DNA of 6,109 bases from an uncultured Prevotellaceae bacterium (lineage in GTDB: Bacteria > Bacteroidota > Bacteroidia > Bacteroidales > Bacteroidaceae), in contig CALAVF010000365.1 of NCBI GenBank assembly GCA_937892315.1, forward strand, positions 1 to 6,109, written 5' to 3'. Shown here piece by piece: positions 5,425-6,109 of this stretch. Positions within the stretch are counted from its first letter, which is position 1; each line of letters starts with the position of its first letter. A program made the position numbers and the translations under genes. The notes beneath the pieces were generated by a model. That model ran no database searches and had not been told where the DNA came from. It was given only the letters and a program-made list of their open reading frames with translations.

Positions 5425-6109
5425 TTTATGTAGCTTTGCACAAATACGTTTGAAAAAGCGGTAATCGCCATCTGAATGCCGCCAGGAAGACCAAGCTTTA
5501 GCACGCGCTTTAACGAGTCTGCATGAATGTGCATTTCCTTTAGACGGATCGAATAACATTCTTTTGTGCGAATCATTACAAAAAGCACCAGAATCATCGA
5601 CACGAACTGCGAAATTACCGTAGCGTAGGCCGCGCCCGAAATGCCCCACTTAAAGCCAACTACAAATAAAAAATCAAGAGCGACGTTTACAACAGAAGAT
5701 ACAATCAAAAAATAAAGTGGGCGCGTGCTGTCACCAAGTGCGCGCAAAATGCCGGAAGCCACATTGTACAAAAGTTGGAAAAACGCGCCGCTAAAATAAA
5801 TAGCAAGATATGAATCTGCCATGCTAAAAACATCTTCTGGAGTGTGCATACAGCGCAAAATAACGGGAGCTGCGATGTGCCCAAAAAAGATTAAGAAAAT
5901 GCCTGCAATCATGCTGCCTGCAATCATTGTATGCACAGTGCGGCGCACGGCAGGAATATCATGCGCGCCAAAATATTGCGAAATGACAACGCTTCCGCCA
6001 GCTGAAAGTCCCATAAAAAAGCCAATGACGGCATTTATTAGCGAGCCGGTAGAACCGATGGCAGCGAGCGCTTCTTTTCCAACGTAATTTACAACGATAA
6101 TGCAGTCTA
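5367..6109 (-). CDS. MATE family multidrug efflux transporter, partial at both ends
   Basis: MATE proteins are 12-helix inner-membrane exporters that use a Na+ or H+ gradient to expel drugs and other organic compounds. The - strand frame is open from 6109 and reads [30 protein letters not shown] before the first Met codon at 6014, so the gene starts beyond the window. About 236 residues of roughly 450 are visible. Family features are [16 protein letters not shown], the RALGDSTRP loop, and several hydrophobic helices ([51 protein letters not shown]). The second half starts with [28 protein letters not shown]. Family similarity ends at about 5400; the last ten residues before the stop at 5367 are antisense aspS sequence, so the C-terminal half is lost. 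Codon and GCGC use differ from the rest of the window, which suggests another source organism. Family call firm; substrate unknown. Confidence 0.92.
   Translation of the reverse strand, partial: DCIIVVNYVGKEALAAIGSTGSLINAVIGFFMGLSAGGSVVISQYFGAHDIPAVRRTVHTMIAGSMIAGIFLIFFGHIAAPVILRCMHTPEDVFSMADSYLAIYFSGAFFQLLYNVASGILRALGDSTRPLYFLIVSSVVNVALDFLFVVGFKWGISGAAYATVISQFVSMILVLFVMIRTKECYSIRLKEMHIHADSLKRVLKLGLPGGIQMAITAFSNVFVQSYINHFGSACMAVFRFARTSGV
5400..5424. other. Breakpoint between two unrelated sequences (probable chimeric join)
   Basis: AspRS-like coding on the + strand continues to about 5421, and MATE-like coding on the - strand continues down to about 5400 (HFGSACMA, where the family has a similar FGSxxMAG). 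Both then lose family similarity abruptly. The stretch of about 20 bases claimed by both families would be shared by the two parent sequences, as expected at a short-overlap join. Neither gene continues on the far side. Confidence 0.75.

Noticed and set aside
5413..5430. Possible frameshift at the end of aspS (a +1 shift gives Asn-Asp-Leu, resembling the normal continuation)
   Set aside because: After those residues the shifted frame no longer resembles AspRS, and the bases belong to the MATE gene, so a frameshift does not rescue the gene.
5431..5440. TAGCTTTGCA, a good match to the -7 promoter box, just after the aspS stop
   Set aside because: It lies inside MATE coding sequence on the other strand (VQSYIN) and beyond the junction, where the source organism is probably different. 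A chance match is more likely.
1..6109. CRISPR arrays, tRNA or rRNA genes, toxin-antitoxin pairs
   Set aside because: No regularly spaced repeats, cloverleaf-like segments or small paired genes were seen; remaining short frames overlap real genes.

Overview
The window is most likely from a member of the Bacteroidales, with a Prevotella-like look. The evidence is two Bacteroidota-type -7 promoter boxes (TAnnTTTG followed by C), A-rich leaders without clear Shine-Dalgarno sites, an outer-membrane Omp85 protein with a lipoprotein signal (the TamL arrangement typical of this phylum), and an aspartyl-tRNA synthetase that reads like Bacteroides/Prevotella AspRS. This assignment covers bases 1 to about 5400 only. 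The last ~0.7 kb appears to come from another genome.

Bases 1-1646 hold a peroxide-defence cluster, all on the + strand: a glutathione-peroxidase-family enzyme whose 5' end is cut by the window, a MarR-family regulator of the OhrR type with its peroxide-sensing cysteine, and a second peroxidase with a signal peptide, only 6 bases after the regulator. The likely circuit is that OhrR senses organic hydroperoxides and derepresses the operon, and the peroxidases then reduce the peroxides, the second one outside the cytoplasm. No OhrR partner enzyme (Ohr) is visible; the two peroxidases occupy its usual place. The operon promoter lies outside the window. A strong terminator closes the operon at 1676-1717.

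Bases 1713-4078 hold a single gene with its own promoter. It encodes a TamL-like outer-membrane lipoprotein with POTRA domains and a 16-strand-type barrel. A strong hairpin at 4087-4124 follows.

Bases 4229-5424 hold a promoter and aspS. The synthetase stops after 385 codons, about two thirds of the usual length, before class II motif 3.

Bases ~5400-6109 hold, on the - strand, the N-terminal half of a MATE-family multidrug exporter. It is cut by the window edge at its start and by the junction near 5400-5421 in the middle of the protein. Two unrelated genes are therefore truncated at the same point. The tetranucleotide GCGC also jumps from 1 occurrence in 5.4 kb to 11 in 0.69 kb there. A chimeric assembly join is the most economical explanation; a real rearrangement that destroyed aspS is less likely.

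I do not see a wholly new system. The most biologically interesting unit is the peroxidase-OhrR-peroxidase operon. The most important caution is the junction.
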